Source: Seminavis robusta
Taxonomy: Eukaryota; Bacillariophyta; Bacillariophyceae; Naviculales; Naviculaceae
Reading direction: 5' to 3'
Length of the DNA: 43,284 nt
NCBI GenBank assembly: GCA_903772945.1
Contig: CAICTM010000902.1
Coordinates: 1 to 43,284, forward strand
A program made the translations under genes and the position numbers. Within the stretch, counting starts at the first letter, position 1. Each line of letters opens with the position of its first letter. The notes below the pieces were generated by a model that saw only the letters and a list, made by a program, of their open reading frames with translations, had not been told where the DNA came from and did not search any database. Below are positions 20,828 through 30,153 of the stretch, piece after piece.

Positions 20828-21523
20828 ATGGCAGTAACTATGAACCTCGAGACAACTTCTATCACAACATCATCCACAAGAAGACCACTTATTACCCCAA
20901 TCACAATGACAATGACAACCAAGAGAGCCATGGAAGACAGCCCATGCTCTAGCAGTACTAGCAACAAGAGACGCCGAAAGATGATGAGCAAGCGCGTTCA
21001 CTTTGCCGTCTTTGACGACGACGATTCAATTCCTCCCCACGAAACCATCCACATTGTCCCTCGTGTTTCCGAAATGGATGCTCCTTCGGTCTGGTATTCC
21101 ACCGAAGAGTTTCATCACACGCGACGTTGCGACGCTCATTGGATTCGTTTCTACAACAATTCCACTTCTAGCCAAGAAGAAGACTACAAACAACACTTGT
21201 TTCGTGTCTTGGGCACCGCTTGCGGGAAAATGGAGCAAGACACTCACTCCATCACTGAATTGGCCGATAGTCCACTGCGAGGATTGGAACGGGAAATGAC
21301 ACCCTGCTTTCGACTCCGCAAAAAACACATTGTCCAAAATGTTCTCACCAGTCAAAAGGCGCTGGTCGCATGGAACAAACAACAGCAATCAACTACTACT
21401 TGTAGTAGTGATAAGGGCGCCGAGATTTTGGCGTCGCACTATCGCAAACTGGCGCTTCCCGCCTCGCGGTTTGCACGGTTATTGGCACAAGGAGACGCAC
21501 AGGTCGTTGCCTCAACAATGTAA
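20828..21523 (+). CDS. Intronless 231-aa protein, paralogue A of an apparently diatom-specific family
   Basis: ATG 20828 to TAA 21523. The N-terminal ~50 residues are Thr/Ser-rich low complexity, ending in a basic patch (NKRRRKMMSKRVHFAVFDDD). The conserved part follows: SVWYSTEEF, a region of alternating charge, RGLEREMTPCFRLRKK, and a C-terminal block YRKLALPASRFARLLAQGDA. The protein at 23854 shares the same order of blocks (LWFSAQEL, RGLEKEAVACVRQRRK, YQKLARPAVRLAQMIAHGDA). I know this layout (basic KR-V-x-F segment, W(Y/F)S, RGLE, terminal Ala/Gly-Asp-Ala) from large families of unnamed diatom proteins, but no function. The basic patch suggests a nuclear location; that is inference. Confidence 0.75.
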   Translation: MAVTMNLETTSITTSSTRRPLITPITMTMTTKRAMEDSPCSSSTSNKRRRKMMSKRVHFAVFDDDDSIPPHETIHIVPRVSEMDAPSVWYSTEEFHHTRRCDAHWIRFYNNSTSSQEEDYKQHLFRVLGTACGKMEQDTHSITELADSPLRGLEREMTPCFRLRKKHIVQNVLTSQKALVAWNKQQQSTTTCSSDKGAEILASHYRKLALPASRFARLLAQGDAQVVASTM

Positions 21524-23853
21524 ACAACACTCATCATCATGCTAAAGATACAACCTTCCTATTCCCTCCCTCTTCCCATGCTAATTTTGAAACCTAAATG
21601 TACAGTATAAAGGCAAAAAGTATCAACACAACCATACTACATGTACACTACACTACATCATTAGACGGACCCACTGCATGTACGCTACATCATTAGATTA
21701 GATGCATGTCAACACGCACACGCAATAGATGATGAACCTGCGTAGAGGCGAGCGACACCCCGATCTGCTCTCGGTTGGCGATCTTTTGCCCCGACTGCGG
21801 CTCCAACTGGCTGGCTGGCCACCTAGCTAGCTAGCACGAACCCAACAATCATAGAACGGGAGCTCTTGGCGAGACCAAGAATCCAGAGCCAGCAGCAGCA
21901 AGCAAGCAAAGATCCTTTCTTGCATCGGGGGTTGGGCCAAGCCAAGCCAAGCACACCAACCAACCAACCAACCAGCTCCTGAGTAATCTGATCAGGTACG
22001 GTAGCCCACCCATCGCTCAAACGTGGTTATAGGCACACATTGATACATACATAGCCAATGTTCTTTCCGCGTATTATAGCCGCGACGAACCGACAACTAA
22101 AACTGCTTGCCATGGCCACTACCTACCACCGTGGCGCTACTACAGTTATTAGTTTGGCAGCTACGGTTGACTACTTTAGAATACCACTGTAGATGCAGGA
22201 CTTGCTTGCTTGCCAAACGGACGAATGCCACCACGACCTCTACTGACTAGCTAGACGAATGATTCAATCAGCCAAAACACAGACTCCTATTACTTGCTGC
22301 CTAGTAGACTACTGAGCAAGGCTACATGAAGATGTGGTGGTTATTTGGTTGTTGTTGAACTGGTGCAATAGGAACCTTCAACCTCCCGTTCCTTTTCAAC
22401 CCAAACAACAAAGACAAACTCGAACTTGAAGCGCTACAGTATTACAAAACCAGCAGTCGTGTTTACCCAGTCAGAGTGGCGTGGAAATCTTTCTTTGCGT
22501 GCCCCTCAAAAGATACCGTACAGACACCGTACCATAGAAGCCAGGTCACACAAGGTACTCCACAAGGTAGTACCACCATGACAGAGCTACTACTAGTAGC
22601 TAGCTAGCTAGTGGCTAGCTAGTAGTACAGACTGTAGTAGTTGTAGTTTACTTAGCCGGTCGGGGAAGAAGGGATGCAACCAAGGTCCTCTGTGACCCCC
22701 AGCCTGAGAGCGACTTACATACTACGCTGCAGCAGCAGTAGACTACCAGAAGCGTGTCGGAAGCAGGTTGGTTGCGTGCCAGTACCCCGACTGCCATCCG
22801 CACCTTCCTTCAAACCAGTCGCTCGGTCAGCCAACCGGTGCTGCCGGCGGTACTACCGAAGCAAGCAAACTCAACCCAGAAGATACGTTAGGTACGGTAC
22901 TGTGGGTAGGTGCAGAGGATATGGCAGGCAGGACTGGTGAAATGAGCCCCAACCCCACTGGCTACTGCTACCATGCTGGCTCATGACAGAGCCTATTAGC
23001 CTATGTCTATGCCATTAGGTTGCTGCCAGCTTTCCACCTAGCTAGATCCACAGAACACAGAAGGCTCATCTCGTAGCGGCAACTGTGGCACCGACCTTTA
23101 CAGCTATGATAGATAGCTACCTAAAGGCCCGAGTGGGTAGTTTAGCCGCGTGCAAGTTGGCCAGATTGGAAGAGGTTTCTGTCTTCCATTCTGCAGCCGG
23201 ATCTTACCAAAAATCAAGAAAGCAGCTGCGATCTTGTGAACCTGACTCGACTGTCACTCCCGCAATTAGTTGACTCCCAGAAGAATCGTGATTTGACTCG
23301 AAGATGGATGTCCCGCTGGGTCATCGAGTCCCATGAGACAGTCAGCTGACAGTCAGACCACCACGAATGATAAGAACGAACCAAAAAGCCGCCAAAATAC
23401 GCGGAACCCCATTTAATTTGATCGTTTGAAACCGCGATTTCGCGTAAGGTTGCCCTGTTTCAAAGAGTTTTTTAAGACAAATTCGGAGTGGAATATGTCA
23501 AAAGACTTTCGGAGTGTTGCTTCCCCACGGCCGATCGGAGTGTCTCTTTGAAAGACAAAGAAGCAAGGAGTGACAGTCATCCGTAACTAATAAGTAGTCT
23601 AAGTAAACGTCCACAAAAGTGGTACCGAGCACGAGCCGTTGAAATGATCCATCCATCACCAGCAAGCGAGAGGAACTGTCACCCACATGAAATGAATGAC
23701 ATTCGAGAAGGACGAAAATTGGGCTCACAACATTTCAATCATCTATCTCATTGGCAACCACAACAACATTGCCAAGTGCCACTCACTTTTTTGGACAACT
23801 CAACTCATATATATTTTATTCAGTAATTCAAAAGCAAGCAAAACCAAACCAAA
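21524..23853. other. 2.3-kb intergenic region between the two paralogues
   Basis: No gene is supported on either strand. It holds low-complexity runs: CCAAG and CCAA repeats (21935-21973) and a self-complementary CTACTAGTAG-CTAGCTAGCTAG-type block (22590-22630). A TATATATTTTATT box at about 23806-23819, 35-48 bp before the ATG at 23854, is a plausible TATA element for the second paralogue. Confidence 0.5.
23806..23819 (+). promoter_or_regulatory. Possible TATA box of paralogue B
   Basis: ATATATATTTTATT lies about 40 bp upstream of the start codon at 23854. Position and sequence fit a TATA element with a very short leader, but the start of transcription is not known. Confidence 0.35.
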
Positions 23854-24555
23854 ATGGCAACTCAGATCCTGATGACATCCATTCCAACTGCTCATCATCG
23901 CTTGCCCTTGGCTGATGTATCCATGATGAACAACAAGCCACAATGCATGATTTCACGAAAACGCAGTTCGTCCGCTATTTGCTGTCCCATCATGTTCCGT
24001 TCCAGCAACAAACGGGCTCGTACTACTACATGTACTACCAGTACAACATGCAGCAAGCAAAAGAAATCGGTCCGCTTTGACATGGCGCAAAACACCACCG
24101 AGGTTGTAGACCGCACGCACCATGATACAGACACTCTCTGGTTTTCTGCCCAAGAATTGTCCAAGATTCGTCATCGCGAAGCCCACGTCCTCCACAATCA
24201 TCGCAGCAGTGATTACTATGTGCATCAAATCACACAGCTTCTTGGCATGGCCTGTCATTCTACTACAACAAGTACTACAAGTGTCGCCATTAAAGACGCC
24301 ATTTCCTTTGTCTCGTCGAGTACTGCCCGTGGCTTGGAAAAGGAAGCGGTGGCATGTGTCCGTCAACGCCGCAAACAAGTCATTCGCACCTTTTTGCAGT
24401 CCCAACACGTTTTATTGCAGCGTGCACACCAATTTTCTCCCGATTATCGAGCCACGGCTCTGAGTCGGCATTACCAAAAATTGGCTCGTCCGGCCGTTCG
24501 ATTGGCCCAAATGATTGCTCATGGTGATGCCATGGTGGCCCTGTCGTCGTCATGA
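23854..24555 (+). CDS. Intronless 233-aa protein, paralogue B of the same family
   Basis: ATG 23854 to TGA 24555. Layout as in the gene at 20828: a variable Ser/Thr/Cys-rich N-terminus, a basic segment (SKQKKSVRFDMA), LWFSAQEL, a His-rich middle (HREAHVLHNHRSS), RGLEKEAVACVRQRRK, and the C-terminal YQKLARPAVRLAQMIAHGDA. Similarity to paralogue A is confined to these blocks, so the duplication is old even though the genes are neighbours on the same strand, 2.3 kb apart. Function is unknown. Confidence 0.75.
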   Translation: MATQILMTSIPTAHHRLPLADVSMMNNKPQCMISRKRSSSAICCPIMFRSSNKRARTTTCTTSTTCSKQKKSVRFDMAQNTTEVVDRTHHDTDTLWFSAQELSKIRHREAHVLHNHRSSDYYVHQITQLLGMACHSTTTSTTSVAIKDAISFVSSSTARGLEKEAVACVRQRRKQVIRTFLQSQHVLLQRAHQFSPDYRATALSRHYQKLARPAVRLAQMIAHGDAMVALSSS

Positions 24556-25785
24556 TCATACAATCAGCATGCATACAGGAGAGAAAAAAGCTAGAACACA
24601 AAACTTCCAAGCAATAAACGAACTTCCTTCCTCTAAACTCCAACAAATCTCCTCTGAAAATAACTAACTAACTAAACTGCATGAATAAGCTAGGACTCTA
24701 CATCCATTACGCTCCCTTCCTCTAACTTAACCCTCTACCGTAGTTAGCTACTGGTACCGTAGTAAACAGAAAGCTTTTGTATCCGCCAGGAGCCTGTAGC
24801 ATAGAAGGCTGCCTACCCTACCGGTACTCGTCCTTGGTGGTTGGCCGGGCTGAAGAGATGCTAGCTTGGCATTGCAGAGCCATTGCCTCGCTGCTGTCGG
24901 GCATCCACCACTCGACAAAAAGGTAGCTACCGGTAGACTACAGTTCTACCAAAGGCTCCCTCTAACATCGCAGCAGCACCGGTACCATACAGTACATCAT
25001 GTACATGTATTGCAGTTCCAGTCGCAGTTCAAGTTGGTGACTGCTTGTTGCACTGTTTTGGTCGTTGATATTTTGAGGGGTTGCCCTTCGCTTCAGCGCT
25101 TCAAGAAGCCAGAAATGACTATTACTCCACACTCACCTTTTGCTATCTACCGTACATACTTGAATCTGCTCTGGAGTACTTTTTAGCCACAGCTAGCTAG
25201 CTAGAGTAGCCCGTCTGGATATCTGGGTGTTGCGTGGATGCCCTTGGTGTGCGGTACCGGTAGTAGAACTTTGGGTACTAGTATCGGACATGGAGTATCC
25301 CAGACTGGGCTACGATCACCCAAAGCCCAAAGGACGAGCCGTTTGCGTCCGTGGCTTTAAAACAATTGTAAACCAGTCAAGCTGTCAATCGCAGGTGACA
25401 TTAATAAGCCAACAGGCTGTTGGTCTTGGAGTCATCGTGACCTGCGAAAGTGGTCCTGTGAAAGACTATACAGAAGCCTGATGAGCCTCACCAAAACTTT
25501 CGACAATGGCGGCCATGTCCCTTTGGCCACAGCGGACGAAATAAACTTCCTTATTATTGTCACATAGATACATCCAACCAACCAACAAAGAGCAGCGTAG
25601 AGGAAGGCAAAGAAGGCAAAGCTGGGTATACAGTACTCTAGAGCTAGCCAGCTACCGGTACCGGTACCCCAGAGTTCAGTGCCATCCGAACTGCCATCCA
25701 AACTGGCCAAGCAACCCTGGGAACAACAGAGACCAAGTGATTGGGTAGACTTATCTACTCACTCCAATCAGTCAATCATTCTACC
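24556..25785. other. Intergenic region
   Basis: No gene is supported. It contains a TAGC run (25191-25205), ACCGGTACCGGTACC (about 25654-25668) and similar palindromic CCGGTACC motifs. The last 200 bp should hold the promoter of the mucin-like gene. Confidence 0.5.
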
Positions 25786-28757
25786 ATGACAACAAATAAT
25801 GAGTGTTATCCATCATCTAGAATACGAAAGAGACGGCATTTGCAGTCTCAGTATGCTGCGCTATGGGTAGCAGTGGCAGTGGCAGTGGCAGTGGCAGTAG
25901 CTGTGGTTCCGAATGCAGTGGCACTAGCCCAACAACAACAACCACAACAGCAAGCCCACACGAGACATCAACAGCAGAGGTTACGACAACGACGACGACG
26001 ACAACTCCACAGCAATATCTTTAGTACAGGTACAAGTATGAGTACAGGTAGTACCAGTATGGCACGAGGATTTCTTGATCCCGCGTTCCGAGAGAACGCC
26101 AAATTGGATGGAGTCCAGCAATCTGGTGGTGGTGGTCCCATGAGAACCAGTGCAGAAGTAGGAGCTGAAGCAGAAGCTGCCAACTCCACATCTGACACCA
26201 ACAACAGCAACACTACCATGCTGGATGACGATGACGTCGTTACCATCGACGATACTGATTCTACCAGTACTGGTACTGGTACCACCATGCCCTCCATGGC
26301 TCCTTCTGTCTCCACTGTTCCTTCCATTTTACCTACTCAAGTAACTTTATCTCCTTCTGATACTCCCTCTGTGGGAGAAACCAATCCTCCATCCATATCA
26401 CCCTCCACACAACAACCTACACAACAACCTACACTGACTCCCATTACTCCCACAATAACCAATGTTCCCACCTCTACCGATAGTAGTGCTGGTATCATCA
26501 CCACGAATGATACAGAAACACCCACATTGCTTCCATCCACTGGCAGCACGAGCACGAACTCAAGCAGTCCTCCAGTAGCAATAAGCAACAATGATACAGT
26601 CACGGCATCACCCACGAGCACAAGTATTACCTCCAACAACACGACTACCAATAGCCCCACCCTAGCCACCACGGCCTCCCCCACCAGCTCGTCCACAGTG
26701 ACAACCACAACACCCAACAACAGCAATAACACAACCAACAACAACAATAGCACCACCACAATCGCCACTACAACTATCAAAATCTATTCTTCCTTTGTGG
26801 TTTCCACACCACAAGATGACTGGAATTCCAACACAACCAACACAACTGGAGAAGTGCTATCCTTGGCGCCACCGGATCAAATCCAGACTCTCACCATGGC
26901 ATTTGCCAAAGTGGCAGAAGATGTCGTCGTCACCATGGGCAACTATAATGCCACTGCCCGACGGCTCCGTCGGCGACGACAATTGCAAACACTGGGGTAC
27001 GATCCCGATACGGCCACCATAACCAGTCTGCGTACCACCAATAATGCGGAGGATTGCACTGCAACCGATGGTCACGTGTGTCTCACGGCATTTGCACAGT
27101 ACAATGTCAGTCTCGATGGCCAAACATTAGATCCACCGGTATTAGTCTATGACACGGTCGTGGCAGAAACCCAATCGCAAATTGATCAAGGAATATTACA
27201 GCAAGAACTCGACAAGGTCGATCCCAATTCCATATTCCAAGTACAAGGAGCTTCGGAACCAGTCATACCACCACCCCCCTTGGATCCGACCCCACGCGAG
27301 GAGGAATCCACCACTCCACCGTCAGAAGAAGAAGAAGGTGGTGGTATGGATACCATCATGTTGATTCTCATTATTTGTCTTTCCGTGACGGCGGCCGTGG
27401 TGTGCATTCTATTGGCCATTTATTGCTACCTCAAACGAACCACGCCAGCAGGCGGCGGCGACGATTTGCAGGAAAAGAGCACCGACAATGACGACCCGAA
27501 TAATGATAGTCAAAACGCTCCCGAGGCTCCCTACGATAATAATGATGATCCTCCGAGTGATGATGACGACTGCAGCGTGTCTGACGAAGCCGAAGAACAC
27601 TATCGACGACGAGTCGAAGAACTGGTACAAGGTAGGTGGTTGCTAAACTCTTGTCAGTGGTTTTCTTTGTTTTGGTGTATCGATCGAAATAAATGCATTC
27701 TGACACATGCCTCTTTACCTCCTTTCGACGACGACGATATAGAAAACTGTCCCGAAGAGCTGGACAACATTGATAGGTGCGTCACAATAAACGGAGGGAT
27801 TTCTTGTGTTTCTCCTTCGCCGTCAATCTCTCACACGATATTCATCTTGTATGCATGCCTTTTATTGACTGCCCTGTGCTCAATTTTAAATAAAATGAAT
27901 TGTAGGATGATGACACAGTTCAAGGGACGCGAAAGGGCCTTGATTGCAATGCTCGAACAAATGGTACGATGAGTTTTGCTCGAAACGGAAGAAAGCCGTA
28001 TCGGTCCATGTCGCGCTTACCCAGCCTTTCTTTCTCGCATAGTCCTTGGTCGAGCGCATGGCGGAAGAAACGGGTGACTACGAACCAGCACAAGATGTTG
28101 AAATCTCGGAGGACCCATCCGAACGGCACGAGACGGTTGAAATGGAGGATAGGTAAGGTCACGGGCTCATTTGTGCATCTTTGCTTTGCTTTCGTCGATG
28201 GCGTTCAGAATTCTCACAGTGGGTTTGCAATGGAAGCAAGTGAGAACCATCGTGACAGTAGTGCGGGTGATAGTACTCTTATGAGCGACGAGAGTGACAA
28301 GGTCTGGCCGGAGTTGGATGGTTCCAATAGTAACGATTCAGCTATCGACAACCAAGAAGACGAAGAAGAAGAAACGAGCTACTCGGACGGACTCGATGAC
28401 AGCGGAGACCGTCAAGGTGAGAATCCACGCACCAGTGAACCTGAGGTGTTCAAATCATCAACAACAAACAATCCAAGGGTGACGGACGAGGATGACTTGA
28501 GACTTTCGAGCATTGGAAGGCTGGAAGCCATGGAGAATGAGCTCAACTTTAGCTTTAACTTGAGTGACGGATCCCCCCCTGGTGCGACGAGACTCTCGCA
28601 GAGTTCCAACAGCGACAACGATTACGACCAAAGTTTGATGTTGAGTGACGCCGACATTGGCTCGCTTCGTGCGGAGCTGGCCAATATTGATTCACAACTA
28701 GCAGGCAACCCCAATGAATTGGAGCGCCGCCTCCAAGGATCCTCTTTTGTTGGGTAA
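25786..28757 (+). CDS. Mucin-like single-pass membrane protein with acidic cytoplasmic tail (861 aa, 5 exons)
   Basis: Exons 25786-27631, 27743-27776, 27906-27963, 28043-28152 and 28220-28757 join in frame; all four introns are GT-AG (67-129 nt). ATG 25786 is the first ATG of the frame. Residues ~24-47 form a hydrophobic signal region built on a V-A repeat (GTGGCA microsatellite at 25871-25897). Residues ~60-330 are Thr/Ser/Pro/Asn-rich and likely heavily O-glycosylated. Residues ~332-495 look like one folded extracellular domain (FVVSTPQDDW, LTMAFAKVAEDVV, two cysteines). Residues 521-549 are the membrane span (MLILIICLSVTAAVVCILLA), then a basic stop and a long Asp/Glu/Ser-rich tail. The layout resembles other diatom Ser/Thr-Pro-rich membrane proteins; ligand and partners are unknown. 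The last four exons were placed by reading frame, so splice details are less certain. Confidence 0.75.
25871..25897 (+). repeat. (GTGGCA)n microsatellite inside a signal-peptide region
   Basis: Tandem hexamer units encode alternating Val-Ala in the hydrophobic leader of the gene at 25786. Length changes keep the frame and would lengthen or shorten the hydrophobic core. Confidence 0.85.
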
Positions 28758-29002
28758 GAACCTGGAACATGGGTGGGATACTCACAAAAAGGGATCGGGG
28801 AAGGAAGCCTGGGTGACGATCAGCTACTGAATCCTCACTATTGAAAATGAAATTCGAATAATGCATAACGACGATCGATCTTGAATCTCTACGACGGTAC
28901 TACACCGTATCCAATGAAGCTTCACAAGGACATCGCTCTAACAATAATCAGACTGTGACAATTAGCTAGAAAGGACACGCCTCTTGCCCCGTACACTCGT
29001 AT

Positions 29003-29764
29003 CTAGTCATTCAAGGCTTGTCGATTATCATGGATTCTCCAATTGCCGGGGCAATCTATCCATCTGAACCAGTAGGTCTTCTCGATGTAATTATCGAGTT
29101 TCCCTGCATCGATTCCTTGAACGATGCTTTTGGCGCTGGCCTCTGGACTCATCATATTGTCTCCCTTATCCAACCCGGCTGTCATTTCCGTAGCCACTGC
29201 TGGTGGCAAGGCTTCCATCACCTTGACGGAAGGCCGGGTGGCTTTCAGCAGTGCTCGTAGCAACTTGGTGTAGGACCGAAGAGCCGCCTTGCTGACCAAG
29301 TAAATCGGTGAAGCTCTCTTGGGAGTCAACGCCAATCCAGAAGTGACAAAGCAGACAAAGGCGCCGTCGGGTCCTCGTTGGGAGAGGACACCCAGGAGAT
29401 GACTTGTCAACTCAACGGGAGCAATAAAGTTGACTGTCATTTCATCCTCCTCGGAAATGGATGGCTCGTCGTCACTCATGAGGTCGCGCTTTGCGGTAAT
29501 GCCAGCGTTGTGGAGCATGCCATCCAAGGGAAGTGAAGAGAGCTTGTCCGCCAGTTGCTTTCGATCGGAGGCAACGCTATGGTCACAAACCACCCAGATG
29601 ACACGGTCGTCATTCCCGATATCCTTTTGTGCTTATCCGTGGACGCAATGGAGCGACCAGTGGCGATGACGCGCTTCGCGCCCCTCTGCAAGCATTCCTT
29701 CACCCAGATGCATTCCGATGCCCCGGGTTCCGCCGGTGATGAGAATTGCCTTGTCTTGAATCAT
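29003..29764 (-). pseudogene. Short-chain dehydrogenase/reductase with two compensating frame breaks
   Basis: ATG 29764 opens the frame MIQDKAILITGGTRGIGMHL, with the Rossmann TGxxxGIG nucleotide-binding motif. At about 29704 the homologous reading moves to the next frame (VKECLQRGAKRVIATGRS). Before about 29610 it returns to the first frame (DDRVIWVVCDHS). It then runs intact to 29003 with HNAGIT (the NAG motif), FVTSG (catalytic Ser), YLVSK (the YxxxK active site) and a C-terminal variable part. Read through, length is ~253 aa, normal for classical SDRs that oxidise or reduce alcohols and ketones with NAD(P). The first frame alone has a TAG/TAA-type stop at about 29646. Two nearby one-base errors in a draft assembly are as likely as a true pseudogene; no intron fits. 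The substrate cannot be told. Confidence 0.65.
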
Positions 29765-30153
29765 TGTAGCTCGATGTGATGATTGCTTTCTTCTGACTTT
29801 GCTTGCCCTTTGTGAGCGACTGTATCAAGCGGGGCGTTCTCAATGTCGAGTAGTCTTCTTCCCCATTATAGCTGACTAGTCCGTGAGCCCCCGAAAAACT
29901 CAGCTCGACCTGATGTCGTTTTCAGTCGCACCGCAGATGAGAGCTCGTGCTGGCGCAACGTGGAAGGCTCCATGAATCAAAGAGGAACGGCTGAGAGGAA
30001 TGCCGGCTGTGTTACTGTTTGTTCATAGCGAATAAATAATCTATTGCAAGCAATGTTATTCAAAACTTATGGAGATAGATTATAGACGCGGACAGTTGGA
30101 ACTCCAACTCCACTAAGAATTAACAGTAGGAACTCCAACTCCACTCTTGCTTG
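29765..30153. other. Intergenic region with a duplicated short motif
   Basis: No gene. GGAACTCCAACTCCACT occurs twice (30100-30116 and 30128-30144) just after the stop codon of the LRR gene, with an AATTAACA spacer region, a short direct repeat in its 3' flank. Confidence 0.5.

Noticed and set aside
26337..26780. Val/Leu-rich minus-strand frame resembling a membrane protein
   Set aside because: It is the complement of the Thr/Asn/Ser-rich mucin-like region; ACN/AAC codons read backwards give GTT/TTG.
27632..27972. Open frame continuing past 27631 as the true C-terminus of the mucin-like protein
   Set aside because: Clear donor and acceptor sites and acidic downstream exons that fit in phase argue that this sequence is mostly introns.
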